From Iris pallida (lineage: Eukaryota; Streptophyta; Magnoliopsida; Asparagales; Iridaceae), in NCBI GenBank assembly GCA_029216955.1, contig JANAVB010009598.1:27260879-27324878 (forward strand): a stretch of DNA of 64,000 nucleotides, in the 5' to 3' direction. Below are positions 12,244 through 23,996 of this stretch, in pieces; position 1 is the stretch's first letter; each line of letters starts with the position of its first letter. The translations under genes and the position numbers were made by a program. Under the pieces are notes generated by a model. That model was not told the DNA's origin. It saw nothing but the letters and a program-made list of their open reading frames with translations, and made no database searches.

Positions 12244-15200
12244 TCAATCATCTTCAGAATAATCATCTTGTTCGTCTTCCTCGACCTCATCTTCCTCTTC
12301 CTCCTCATCTTCACTTTCATCTTCGCCTTCGTCGGCTTCGTCTTCCTCTTCGGATAATTCTACATCTTCTACATTATATGTCGTGTAATGCGTAACTTCC
12401 GTGGAGTCCACATCGACAATATTGGTTACAAGAGGTAGCTCGTCCTCCTGGTAAGCTTTTTCGTCAACATCAAAAGTATCTCTGGCTTTAGTCTTGCATA
12501 CTGTCCACCAGTCAGACTTCGTTGCTCCTCGTCTCGGATAAGCTATAAAGTACACGAGCTGAGCCTGAGTTGCTAGGACAAACGGTTCATAGCCTTGATA
12601 TCTACGCTTGTAGTTTATATCCAGAAGACTATGCTTGTTAATTTTCCAACCTTGATTTTCAATCGGGTCGAACCATTCACACTTGAACAACACGATCTTT
12701 GCAGGTTCTCTGCTATTATTATATGACAACTCCACAATCTCTCGCAAGATGCCAAAGAAATCATTTCCTAGATCGACGTCTTTGTAATTCGAAGACTTGA
12801 TACACAAACAACTATTTTTCGTGGAATCAAGATCCAGGAAGCTGTCTCTGATCGGAGCATTTGTCGACTTGAACCGAAAGCCATTGACACAGTAACTTGG
12901 CCATATTTTAACAAGAGTAATTGGTCCCTTGGCAAGAGTTCTAATTAATTCAATCTCGGGTGAAATTAGACGATCGACCTGAATATCAAAGAAGCGATAA
13001 TAAGTTATTTATTACGCAGTTGCATTAGAAGAGGCCAGTAATTACCAAGCTACTTACATATTCGCTCAACCAAGAAGGAAAATGACGTCTCATTTCTTGT
13101 TCTAATGCTTCGTCTGTTAGGTAGGGTCTAACCAGCCTCAACTCATCATTATATGTGCTGGAAAACAGCGAAGCAACCGCCAGTTAGTAAAATAATATTA
13201 GCTTATACTATTACATTGAGATGACGTAAACTCATCATCCTGAGTTACTTACCCCTCTAGCTTCTCCACTTCATCCTCGTCGCAATTGAGTAATACATAC
13301 AACTGAGCAGCCCTTAGCTCTTCGTCATTCAAATATCTCTTCTTCATTTTCTTCGAAGGCTTTCCGGATGCATTGAATACTTTCAGTATTCCATCATTAA
13401 ATTCTTGATATCCGTCGACGTTTCTCGGAGCCCTCGTTCTATTCGTAGCAACATGAGGTTTGAAATAGGAGGACCAGAAATTTGTAAGCCCCTCGAGAAT
13501 ATAGGCTTCATAAATAGAACCCTCGACCCGAGCCTTATTTTTCACCTTTCTTTTTAGGTGATTCAAATGTCGCTCGAACGGGTACATCCATCGATATTCG
13601 ACAGGTCCACCAACACGTGCCTCGTAGGAAAGATGAATCGGCAAATGCTCCATAGAGTCAAAGAATCCAGGAGGGAACACCCTCTCTAGCTTGCACAGTG
13701 TTACCGTAATGTCCTTCTCTTGCTTTTCTAGACGTTCAACGAGCAATTTCTTAGAACAAAGGTCCCTGAAGAATATGCTAAGCTCCGTCAATGGATCCCA
13801 AACTGCCTGCGGTAAGAATTCCCGAAATGCAATCAGAATTAACCGCTCCATGAATACGTGACAATCATGGCTCTTCATACCTGTCAGTTTGTTCTCCTTG
13901 AGGTCGCATCTTCTCAAGTTCGAAACATACCCATCTGGAAATTTCAGACCTTGAATCCACCTACAAAGCCTCACTTTATCCTCCTTCTCCAGTGAGAAAA
14001 TTGCCTTAGGCTGCTTCAACTTCCCATTCCCGTCCTCTATCAAATGCAATGCAGGACGTCTACATATTTCTTCCAAGTCCAATCTAGCCTTTGGATTGTC
14101 TTTCGTCTTCCCCTTTACGTCCATTACAGTATTAATTATGTTGTCAAACACATTTTTCTTGATATGCATGACATCAAGGTTATGTCTAATCAGATTGATG
14201 CTCCAATATAGAAGATCCTAGAATATACTCCTCTTCGTCCAGTTATGAGTGCGACCAAATCCGTCACACTTGTAGCCCGTAGCAGGCTGCTCAATAGCTC
14301 TTGGTAAATCTTTTACCTCTTCCCATATCGTGTATCCGGTCCACCTTGGCGGGGGATTAGCCTTCTCCACAACTCCAGCATGAAAAGCATTCCTGTTCCT
14401 CCGGTACGGATGATCCTTCGGCAGGAATTGTCGATGACAATCGAAGAAGTACGGTTTGCCTCTATATTTCAAACGGAAAGCCTTAGTGCTGTCCATGCAA
14501 TACGGACATGAAAGACGACCATGCGTGCTCCATCCAGATAACATTCTATAGGCCGAAAAGTCGTTGATGGTCCACATAAGTGCTGCCCGCATCCGAAAAT
14601 TTTGTTTTCTAGATACATCGTACATGTTGGAACCTACTTCCCACAGCTGATTCAACACATCAATCAACGGCTGTAAATACACATCGATGTTCCTTTTCGG
14701 ATTGTTCGGACCTGGGATAATAACGGTGAGAAACATATACGGAGTCTTCATGCACATCCAAGGCGGTAGATTGTACGGGGTTACGATCACAGGCCAACAC
14801 GAATACTGGGATCCCGAAAGTTCGAATGGGGTAAAACCGTCGGAGCAGAGACCCAATCTGACATTACGCGGATCAGAAGCAAAATCTGGATACTCTCGAT
14901 CAAAGTGCTTCCATGCTTCTCCATCAGATGGGTGATCCAACACTCCTTCGGTATGTTCCCGCTTATGCCAACTCATGTTTTTTGCAGTTTCCTTCACCAT
15001 AAACAACCGCTACAACCGTGGCGTCAACGGCAAGTAGTGCATCAAAGAGGTAGGCTTTCTGGCACCGACAGACTTTCCTCTACCACATGCCTTGTAGCGA
15101 TCGACACCATAAAATCTGCATGCGTCTTTATCCTTGTCGTCTTTGTAGTACAACATGCACCCATTGCGAAAGGTATCGATTTTTTTGTATCCCATCCAGG

Positions 15201-15873
15201 GTGATCTAACCATCCTCTTAGACCGGTAGAAGTCTTTAGGCAACTTCGCACCCTCAGGCAATATTTCTATAAGCAACTCCATAAGACGGTTGTAGCAATC
15301 TTACGACATGTTAAAATCGGACTTGATGCTCTACAATCTTGTAACCACCTCCAACGGTGAATGATCCTCACAACCAGGATATAATGGAGTCCTTGCATTC
15401 TCCAACAACTCCATGAACTGTGCAGCATCGGGGTTCGGTGCCTCCTTAGGTGCATCATGATCATCCGGATCGAAATTAGACCCGGCCGCATCGAAAACCA
15501 TGTTCACCAACCCATCGTCGTAAGGAGCGTTGTTGTGGACATCCACATAAGGCTCGTACTCCGATGCTAAAGACACAAGTTCTCCGTGCTCGCTCCACTG
15601 ATAGTAATTCGGCGTGAAATCCTTCGAGTATAAATGATACGTGACATCCACTTCTGGATGATATTTCAAGTTGCGATATCTCACACACGGACACTTAATT
15701 TTGGTACCGTCTATGTACTGAGGGAACGTCTTGGCAAACTGCAGGAACTGGTGTACGCCCTCTATGAATTTATCCCGCACACCGTATATGTCATCAGGAT
15801 GGCGGTTGTACATCCAAGTACGATTCTGCAGATAGTAATTCAGCTCTATAATTCTGTAAGATAGATACATCAA
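12244..15873 (-). pseudogene. TNP2-type CACTA transposase, interrupted by stops
   Basis: Segments in one order on the minus strand make up a TNP2 transposase. 15331-15873 is the transposase-associated domain (TWMYNR, FIEGVHQFL, KIKCPCVRYRN, where the last Cys of the usual CPCxxCxN is Tyr). 15010-15282 has LPKDFYRSKR and GYKKIDTFRNGCMLYYKD. 14218-15006 is the catalytic core (LGLCSDGFTPF, LMWTINDFSAYRMLSGWSTH, LSCPYC). 13249-14169 starts with DVMHIKKNVFDN and includes the DUF4218-like region (FFDSMEHLPIHLSYEARVGG). Exons near 13061-13157 and 12244-12976 form the DUF4216-like C terminus and an acidic tail. In-frame stops lie at 15331-15333, 15301-15303, 15010-15012 and 14218-14220, where related proteins have Gln or Trp. 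The protein would cut and join element ends, but this copy is broken. Confidence 0.88.
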
Positions 15874-15879
15874 GGTAGT

Positions 15880-17640
15880 GAATGATATGCAATTGTCAGT
15901 TCATGCGGTCTACACTTTCCACAGTATATGTACACATGACATTTTACGTTAAATGGTCAGAGATTATCTGTCATCTTCTTTTCGCATTGCTAACTTTTCT
16001 TTCGCGTGTTTGTGCGTGCGGTGGTCAGAGATTATCGCGACGGTATATCACCCATGTCTACAATATCTCATATAGGCTGAGTTGTAGAAGTAAAGTTTTA
16101 GGATATTAGTCTATATATTATGTATAGTCCAACCGAGCCAACTCTAAGCTAAACTAGTCCAACATGGTCAAACTAGCCATTTCTAAGTTGTATAAGTCAA
16201 GTTTTAGGATATTAGTCTATATATACTAGTATAAACTCTCCCTCCTCTCTAAATACCTGGTACTAGTTAACCCTCCCCCTTTCTCCCACTAGACACACAC
16301 ATACATATACATGATGTATACAACTACACCATAGTTCCCAGGTTCTTTTAACCTAACTTGCCAGTTGGTACTAACCTCAATAGAACAAACACTCTCATAG
16401 CTTAAAATACTAACACATGCTCACGCCTTACTCTTGTGACACTCCCTTTTAAACACAAACACACACCTATATGTTCCCTTACATATGTTGCCATGTTACC
16501 TATAAAAATAGGAAACCCTTGTTGTCTAAAATAAGACACAATTATACAAAGAGAACCATACTGTAGAACTCACACTTTAAGACAATAGATGAAGGAAGAC
16601 TTGTATGGAGGATCGATAGGGTTGAGCAATGTCATTTTATCCTACAAAGAGAACCATACTGTAGAACTCATACTGTAGAACTCACACTTTAACACAATTC
16701 TACAAAGAGTTGTCATAGGGTGTTGAGCGATGTCATTTTATTCTTTTCTTCTTCTTCTTCTTGGGATTTTCGAATATTGGATCTTGAGACATATATAGCT
16801 AGAACTTACGAAGAATGGAGTACCATACTTCAACAAATAGATGTTGACTAATTGGTTCATATACTTGTTGTCTAAAATAAGTGTAGAAATGTTGCAAGGT
16901 GAAACAATGTATCAAACACTATATCGAAACCCAAACCCAATATGCAAATCCAAATTAATACGAAAATACACAAGTGTATGTAGGGGATTAAGTGTACAGA
17001 GGTGAAATACATATATATGCATGCTTGCGGGTGTCCACGTGTCCAACAAATGGACATAAAGTGTCCAAAACCTCACGAACACACTGTATCAGTGAACACA
17101 TGGTCGTAACGTGTCTCCGTGTCCATTTTGGATATAAAAAACACCTCAATTAGGGTTAAGGTTTACCTTCAGTCTCCTCACGGTGGTGGAAGAGGAGGAG
17201 GAGGACAAGTTCGGTGGCGGAGGAGGAGGGGATTAAGTGTACAGAGGTGAAATACATATATATGCAAGCTTGGGGGTGTCCACGTGTCCAACAAATGGAC
17301 ACAAAGTGTCCAAAACCTCACGAACACACTGTATCAGTGAATACATGGTCGTAATGCGTCTCCGTGTCCATTTTGGACACGAAAAACACCTCAATTAGGG
17401 TTAGGTTTACCTTCAGTCTCCTCGCGGTGGTGGAGGAGGAGGATCTCGCGGTGGAGGAAGAGAAGGGGCTCGCGGTGGAGGAGGAGGAGGAGAAGGGGCT
17501 CGCCGGAGGGAGGAGAAGGAGCTCGCGGTGGAGGAGGAGGATGAGCGGCGCCGGAGGGAAGGAGGTCGGGCTGTCGTCGAGGTCGGGGGAAGAGGGGCGG
17601 GAACAAAGAATTTGGAAAGAGGGAGAAATGAAAATTGGAA
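15880..17640. other. CACTA 5' region, no gene; 245-base duplication
   Basis: This lies upstream of the transposase, inside the element. A 245-base unit starting ggggattaagtgtacagagg at 16983 is repeated from 17228 to about 17440, with a GA-rich junction (ggaggaggagg). Around 16550-16735 a shorter phrase, accatactgtagaactca, is repeated. Frames in the GA-rich part are low-complexity. The promoter of the transposase is expected here but I cannot place it. Confidence 0.6.
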
Positions 17641-18550
17641 CCGAGAAACCCTATTTAGCAGAAATTAGCGATGCCCGAAATACGTCGCAAAGCGTCGATA
17701 TTAGTTTAATATTCGGCGACGTTATAGACTTTGCGACGCTAAACGTCGCTGAACTGATAAAACTAGCGATGTTTTCCGACAAATCAACGACGTTGATTTT
17801 TATTAGACTATAGGTAGTCGCAATATGTCGCTGTATGTCGCTACCAGCGACGTATTGTGACGCTTAAATTTGGCGTCGCTAAAACCAAAAATATTGGCGA
17901 CATTTTAAGTTGGCGTCGCTAATTACTTCGCTGATATGACTTATTTTGGTAGTGGGAAAGGATAAGGGAAAATGAATCCCATGGGTCATGAGAGGAACCA
18001 TTTCCCCTCCTATTTTCCCCCATATCAGGAAAGTGTTTACCAAATTTGTGGCTACCAAACAAAGGAAAGGAACAAGTTTCCTTTCCGAATTTCTTGAATC
18101 TGTGAACCAAACGAGGCCTAAGAGTTAATCTGGGTCTATGTGCAGACTTTTCGGATGCTCCTAGTGGTAGAACCCCCGCTCTACCGGTATCCCGTCGTCG
18201 CACACAACTCGGAGAGATTGACCCTGACTTAGCTCTTCCCAGAGAGAGGATACAAAGATCAAAAAAGAGAGCACATGTAAGAACAAAGTTTGAGAGTGAT
18301 ATTTCCGAGTGGATTTTTGTGTGTCAAATAAGAGAAGAATGTATCAATTTATAGGTATTAAAATTGTAACTGATGGCTGAATAATGACACATAGAAACGT
18401 GTTAAAACGTTTGAATTTAATGTAAAAAATCAGTAGGTGTAACATTTGGATTAATGAGGGAAATCAATAGGTGTAACGTTTGGATTAATGTGGGAAGTCA
18501 ATAGGTGTAACATTTGGATTAATATGGGACTATTAATGGGAACAAGAACT

Positions 18551-21407
18551 GTTGGCGTCGCTTCCCGTTTCCAAAATGCGTATTTTAATACGTGTACTGC
18601 TTGAATGTATTTATTTAATATTTATTATGCATTTATTCTGTATTTAATTCCTTTAATTTTTACGCTAATTATTTTTTCTGTATTTTATTTTCTGTTTTTG
18701 CTTTGTCTTGGGTTCGCTTGAGTTGGTTTGTTTGGGTTTAGGATGGTTCATCATGAACCCAACCAACAACCTGCCACCATCTCCATTTAAAGGCCAACCC
18801 TTTTTCTCTCTTCATTCATTCTCATTTACTCTCCTTCTTCTTCCTCATAACTCTCTCCACCTACCAAGAGCTTAGGCAAGTACATCTAGCTTTCACATGA
18901 GAACCAATTTTTATGGTTCATTTATCTTCCTCTCATGATTCTAAGATAGTTTAGAACTTGACATTTTGCATTTTGAACGTTTTATTTTTGTAGATCTAGA
19001 AATTTGTTATTTTCGGATTTTAATGGTTCTGAGCTCTCAAACTTCCTTATTTTCAAGTTTGGATCATTCCAGGTTGTTGAGATTTGTGTTATACCCTATT
19101 TTGATCCATGGAAGTCTCAATTTTGGCTTCGATTGAAGGTTTCATGGAATTGGAGTTCGAGAGGTTCTCTACGCCCACGTTTTACGTGCCCGCATAATAT
19201 CAAGCTCTACGCCCAAGATCATTCGTATTAGCGTGAATCTGGATTACGCAAGTCTACTCTGGCTTGGCGTATTTCCTTTATGCGTATTTCTTCACGCGTA
19301 ATGTTATTTTATGCGTACGAATTTACGCGTAATATAATTTTCTAATTCTTTACGCGTATTCCTTTAGGCGCAATGTTATTCTTTTATGCGTACAATGTTT
19401 CACGTGTAACATTATTCTTTACGCGTACCAGCTTCACGTGTAATGATTCATCTTTTACGCGTACAAGTTTACGCGTAATGTTATTCTTTTACGTGTACAA
19501 GTTTATGCGCAATGTTATTCTTTTACGCGTACAAGTTTATGCGTAATGCTATTTCTTTACGCGTACAATATTTTACGCGTAACGCTATTCTTTATGCATA
19601 TTCGTTCATGTGTGATGTTATTTCTTTACGTGTACTTCCTTTACACGCGTAAGGATGTTTCCTTTACGCGTATTTCATTGGACATACTCTTCTGGCTTGG
19701 CATATTTCATTGAGCGTACTCCTTTGGCGTACATGGCACCCCTTATTATATCCTTATGCCTTTTTGGCATAAACTCGATAAAATTATGATAAGTTAATAC
19801 ATATTGTTGTGTGGAGTGTGCATTGTGTCTCGATTGGTTTATGGATACCCAGAATGACTGGAACTTAACCCTGAGAGTTATAGACTCGACCATACTAAAT
19901 GCTAGTTGACTTTCATGCCTTGTCACGAATTGACTGATTGTTTCCTTGACTAATGATGATCATGCGTTTCTAGTTGGAACTAAGAGACTGGCTAGTCGTC
20001 TTATTGAATTGAATGAGACACGTTCATGTATGAACCATGAACCATTGCGATCAACTAGCCGATCCGAAAATTGGTATATGGACACATGTTGACTTCCATT
20101 TTCTGCAAAAGCAGCATGTGTATCTTACAGTCAAGGCATGATTATTCCGTGGCTAGGTTTGATTGTTGTATTACGCTATGTAAGACCTACAACCTAACCG
20201 CACGGGCATCGTTATAGAGTTGTGCATATCGTACTATGTACGGAAGTACTCATTCTGAATGACCATGATCCACGACATGAGATTTCAATCAACATAGGGA
20301 CTATTAAGCTAAATAAAATAACGATTGCATGGAGAGAATGGATTCCCGAGTTCTTACATGGCAGCCATCTTTGGGACAATTAGTGCCCCGACATGTCGGC
20401 TGGTTCCCACAGATACTATAAATCTGCCATACGGGCAGGGAGTGGTATCTGCTTATACTGTTATATATACTGATGACGGGCGTCCCGCTGGGACTCGTCT
20501 AATTCATAATTGGCGCAATTGATTATTGGATAGACTAGCCTTGCTTGTACATAGTAAGAACTGAGGAATCTCTTATTGCATATTTTCAAGACAACTTGGA
20601 ACTTACAGTTAGCAAGCCGTAGTAGTTGTATTGTCATTTAAATTGATTTGTTTGTATATTGTACCTACTCTGTTAACTACTGGGATGAGAAGAATGTCAG
20701 GACATGACGGATCAACTTCTGTCCTTGTTTGTTTAGGAAGTTGACTTGAAGTGTCGTGATGTTGTGCGAACCCAGTAGCAAGCAGAGATCTAATTACCAT
20801 ATTCTTAACTCTTATCACTGGTTCTAGTTTCTCTTATCGTGCTTCCTTGCGGTACTTGCTATTAGAGGTCTAACCTCTCTGGTTTTGCATGGCCAGATTT
20901 AGAGCCAGTTCCCGAGGACTCACCTTACTTCTACCTCCAAGATGGTCAATACTAGAGGGATGATCGCAGGAGGACACGAGTGGGTTCCTTGCTTCCCCGC
21001 TCGTTTTGTTACTTACCTTACATTTTGCCGCTTGGCACCGACATGTTAGTCGGATAGTCTTGCACTTACTTTTACATAATTGTAACTAAGTCAGACTGCA
21101 GCTGATAACGATTGTGTATACCTTGTTATATCATCTGGCTATGTTTTGTAAAGCCAGACCTCAAGAACATTTTGACTGAGCGTTTGGGATGCCTTACTGC
21201 TTTATCTTACATGTTCTCTATTACTGCTTCTTGATTGAATGATTGAGACAACAAAGGTTGAGTAACCCTAGTGAGACTTTCATGTAGTATGTACCTCCTC
21301 GTCTTGTAGACAGCATTGATCATATTATGCGGTATTCATCTACCCGTAATATGTAGCTGGCTGAGTCACTCCCCCGCTCTTCGGTATTCTGGTTCTGGGG
21401 CGTAACA
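18551..21407. repeat. LTR-like sequence ending GGGGCGTAACA
   Basis: The stretch starts TGTTGGCGTCGC at about 18550, where similarity to the copy at 60056 stops, and ends ctggggcgtaaca at 21407. GGGGCGTRACA is also the end of the LTRs at 45759 and 47181. A TATA-like catttaaagg near 18784 is followed by a pyrimidine-rich leader-like stretch. The bases 18545-18549 and 21408-21412 do not match, so a solo LTR with duplication is not shown. It abuts the Copia LTR directly. No protein domain is readable. Confidence 0.4.
19200..19690. repeat. Degenerate ACGCGT minisatellite
   Basis: More than a dozen imperfect copies of a unit of about 33 bases alternate ttacgcgtacaagtt and tacgcgtaatgttattct. Decay to acgtgt or atgcgt is common. 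No reading frame. It lies inside the LTR-like sequence 18551-21407. Confidence 0.85.
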
Positions 21408-22205
21408 GTTGGAAAAGAAACGCGAAAACCTTTCCCCAAACTAGAGAGTACTTGCGAGAGAACCGAGCAATACAATGCACGAACCAAAACACCAAAACAA
21501 ACCACGCAGACACAGAGAATTTTTGACGTAAAAAACCCTTGCAGGAAAAACTACGGGACGATCGGAGTCCAACCCTGAGAAGCCTTCACTAATGAAATAA
21601 AGGAGTACACCCTCTACAAACTTCTCCCGATCCAAATCAGATCACCACAACACTTAGAAGCAAGAATAATGATTACAAGACTACGAAGAACAAAGACGAC
21701 GAGTAGATATTATCCGAACATGATCCTCCTTTGAAAATGGCCTTCAATCCTCCTTCTTCTCTCCCAAAGTTGCAATGGCACTCTTGCCTCTTTTCTCTCT
21801 CTTGTGTGTGTTGTGTATGTGATTAGGGTTAGGAATAACCATATGTAAACACCTTAATCCCGCAACAAAACCTGGACCGTAGGATAAGATCGATCCAACG
21901 GTGATCAATCATCCTGAAAATCACTTCAGCAACGACGACACAGAGTTCGGACAGAACTATGTGTTCGGCAACCAGAAAGGTTCTGGAACCAGGGGACAGA
22001 GTTCGGCCAGAACTCCGTCCTGGGGTAGAGTTCGGCCCGAACTCCGTCCTGGGGCAGAGTTCGGCCTGAACACTGCCTCCCTCCTTCCAGCAGCTCCTCT
22101 GTCAGCTACCGAGTATCTCCGTTATCTCCGACTGGCCTCGTCACCTCCCTGAGCTTCTCTGACACACAGACGACGCTCGACACACTTCGGGGTCTTCTCC
22201 ACATA
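21407..22205 (-). repeat. Copia 3' LTR (left)
   Basis: The inner part 21407-21672 matches the right LTR 47579-47822. It then continues to about 22205, close to the end of the RNase H frame. The first base differs from the expected TGTTGG (AGTTGG here), where an adjacent LTR-like sequence abuts. Three phrases of the type agagttcggccYgaactccg repeat around 21941-22060. The outer boundary near 22205 is approximate. Confidence 0.65.
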
Positions 22206-22248
22206 GGTTGGGAACCCCACCCACTCCAATAAATCTTTTTCTTCACAA

Positions 22249-23790
22249 CTAGGTGGAGGAACTCGTCATCCCGACGATCCACCTGCAGAACTCAAACTTC
22301 TCCCTCGGTAGAACCTTCGTGAGCATGTCCGCTCCATTGTCATCAGTATGAACCTTCTCAAGCGTCGCATCCTTCTTCTCAACCACATCATGTATCCAAT
22401 GATACCGAGTCTCGATGTGCTTGGACCGACTATGAAATATCTGGTTCTTCACAAGGTGAATAGCACTCTGACTATCGCAAAGCAAAGTATACTGCTCTTG
22501 CTTCAGCCCCATTTCCTGCGACAACTTTTTTATCCACAACAACTCCTTGCAAGCCTCCGTCGCTGTAATGTACTCTGCCTCTGTCGTCGACAAGGCAACA
22601 CACTTCTGCAATCGCGACTGCCAAGAAACCGTTCCTCCAGCAAACATCATCACATAGCCCTAAGTTGATTGCCTCGTGTCTACATCTCCAGCCATATCAG
22701 CGTCGGTATATCCGACCAGGTTCGGTTCGTCACCACCAAAAGAAAGTCTCCAATCAGCAGTGCCCTGAAGGTATCGTAGAATCCACTTGACTGCACTCTA
22801 ATGTACCCTTCCAGGATTTGAAAGATACCTGCTAACTGTGCCAACTGCATGAGCGATGTCTGGTCTCGTACACACCATAGCATACATAAGGCTTCCCACA
22901 GCTGAGGCATATGGAACCCGCTCCATATCTTCTTTTTCGTCCTCGGTAGATGGACACTGCTCCTCAGTGAACTTAAAGTGAGCCGTAAGGGGGCAACTCA
23001 CTTTCTTCGACCCGTCCATCCCGAAACGCTAAAGTACCCGGTGAATGTACTTCTTCTGATACAAGTGTAGTAGCTTGGACGCTCTCTTTCGGCTGATCTC
23101 CTTCCCAAGAATAGTCTTTACTGTGCCCAAATCCTTCATAGAGAAGGCCGTGCCAAGTTGGCGCTTCAACTTTGCTATCCTATTGGCATTCCGACCTACT
23201 AATAGCATATCATCAACATAGAGCAATAAAATGATGAAATCATCTTCGACAAAATATCTCACAAATACACAGTTATCCGACGTCGTCTGTGCATAACCAT
23301 GCTCCCCCATAAACGAATTGAACTTCCTGTACCACTGCCTCGGAGCCTGCTTCAGACCATACAAGCTCTTTCTCAACCGGCAGACCAAATATGACTTGTC
23401 TTTCTCACAGAATTCCTCTGGCTGCTCCATGTATAACTCCTCCTCAAGATCACCGTGGAGGAATACCGTCTTCACGTCCATCTGCTCGACCTTCAAGTCA
23501 AGACTGGCTGCTAATGCTAGCACCATCCGAATAGACGAATGCTTGACGACAAGAGAAAAGATCTCATCATAATCCACACCTTTTCGCTGACCATAGCCTT
23601 TAACTACCAGTCTCGCTTTGTATCGAGGGCGAGTAGCATCATCCGTCTGCTTCACTCTAAACACCCATCGATTTTTCAAAGCCTTCTTGTCCTTTGGCAA
23701 CCGTACCAGCTCATAAGTAGAATTGGCGTGTAAGGAACTCATCTCCTCCTGCATAGCCTGCCTCCACTCTTGCCTTAGTTCGTCTTCCAC
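22249..23790 (-). pseudogene. Copia reverse transcriptase and RNase H, interrupted
   Basis: The RT at 23029-23790 shows NRWVFRVK, YKARLVVKGYGQ, MDVKTVFLHGDLEEE, SLYGLKQAPRQW and LLLYVDDMLLVG, the catalytic YVDD. The RNase H at 22249-22653 shows ALSTTEAEYITATEACKE, LLCDSQSAIHL and RSKHIETRYHWI. Frames at 22680-23019 between them continue RT-connection sequence (KFTEEQCPS, YASAVGSLMYAMVCTRPDIA). Stops at 23029-23031 and 22798-22800 and small shifts break the frame. Function if intact: copying element RNA into DNA. The motifs place it in the Tnt1/Tork branch. It cannot give a full-length protein. Confidence 0.9.
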
Positions 23791-23996
23791 AGCCTCTGCA
23801 AAACTTAGGGCTCTCTCCCATCAGTCAATAGCACATACTCACCCGGCGAGTATCTCATAGATGGTCGATGCTCTCTGTCGTTTCTTCTTAGTGGAGCCAC
23901 TGGTGCTGGCCGTATACCAACAGCCTCCTCATCTTCAGGAAATGCCTTCTCGGCATGCTCATCCTCCTGAGGGACACCCTGACTACCATCAGCAGG

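Larger units (their letters stand above)
9013..17954 (-). mobile_element. Complete CACTA (En/Spm) DNA transposon, 8.9 kb
   Basis: The left end is CACTACCAGAATAAGTCAT and the right end is the near-perfect inverse ATGACTTATTTTGGTAGTG. Perfect 3-base duplications gga lie at 9010-9012 and 17955-17957. Subterminal zones (about 9030-9510 and 17665-17940) are dense with AGCGACG/ACGTCGGTA motifs in both orientations. Both genes are on the minus strand: a TNP2-type transposase at 12244-15873, then a second gene at about 9930-12006. Both ends are intact but the transposase has several in-frame stops, so the copy is probably not autonomous; it could still be moved in trans. Confidence 0.93.
8775..18118. 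mobile_element. Tourist-like MITE split by a CACTA element
   Basis: GGCCTCGTTTGGTTCAC at 8775 and its reverse complement ending at 18118 form near-perfect terminal inverted repeats. TAA duplications lie at 8772-8774 and 18119-18121. The MITE itself is only about 400 bases (8775-9012 plus 17958-18118); the rest is the CACTA element inserted in it. It has no coding capacity and would have been moved by a PIF/Harbinger transposase supplied elsewhere. Confidence 0.85.
8640..18550. repeat. LTR-like repeat split by a nested insertion
   Basis: The left part ends at 8771 and the right part runs from 18119 to about 18550. A related, uninterrupted but internally deleted copy lies at 59738-60056. Shared right-side text includes gatggctgaataatgacac and three tandem copies of a unit of about 43 bases with taggtgtaacRtttggattaat (18420-18545). 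TAA duplications of the inserted MITE mark the split. I could not assign it to a named family; it may be part of an LTR. Confidence 0.55.

Noticed and set aside
17364..17813. 149-residue frame in the CACTA 5' region
   Set aside because: GA-rich low complexity running into subterminal repeats; no domain and no independent support.
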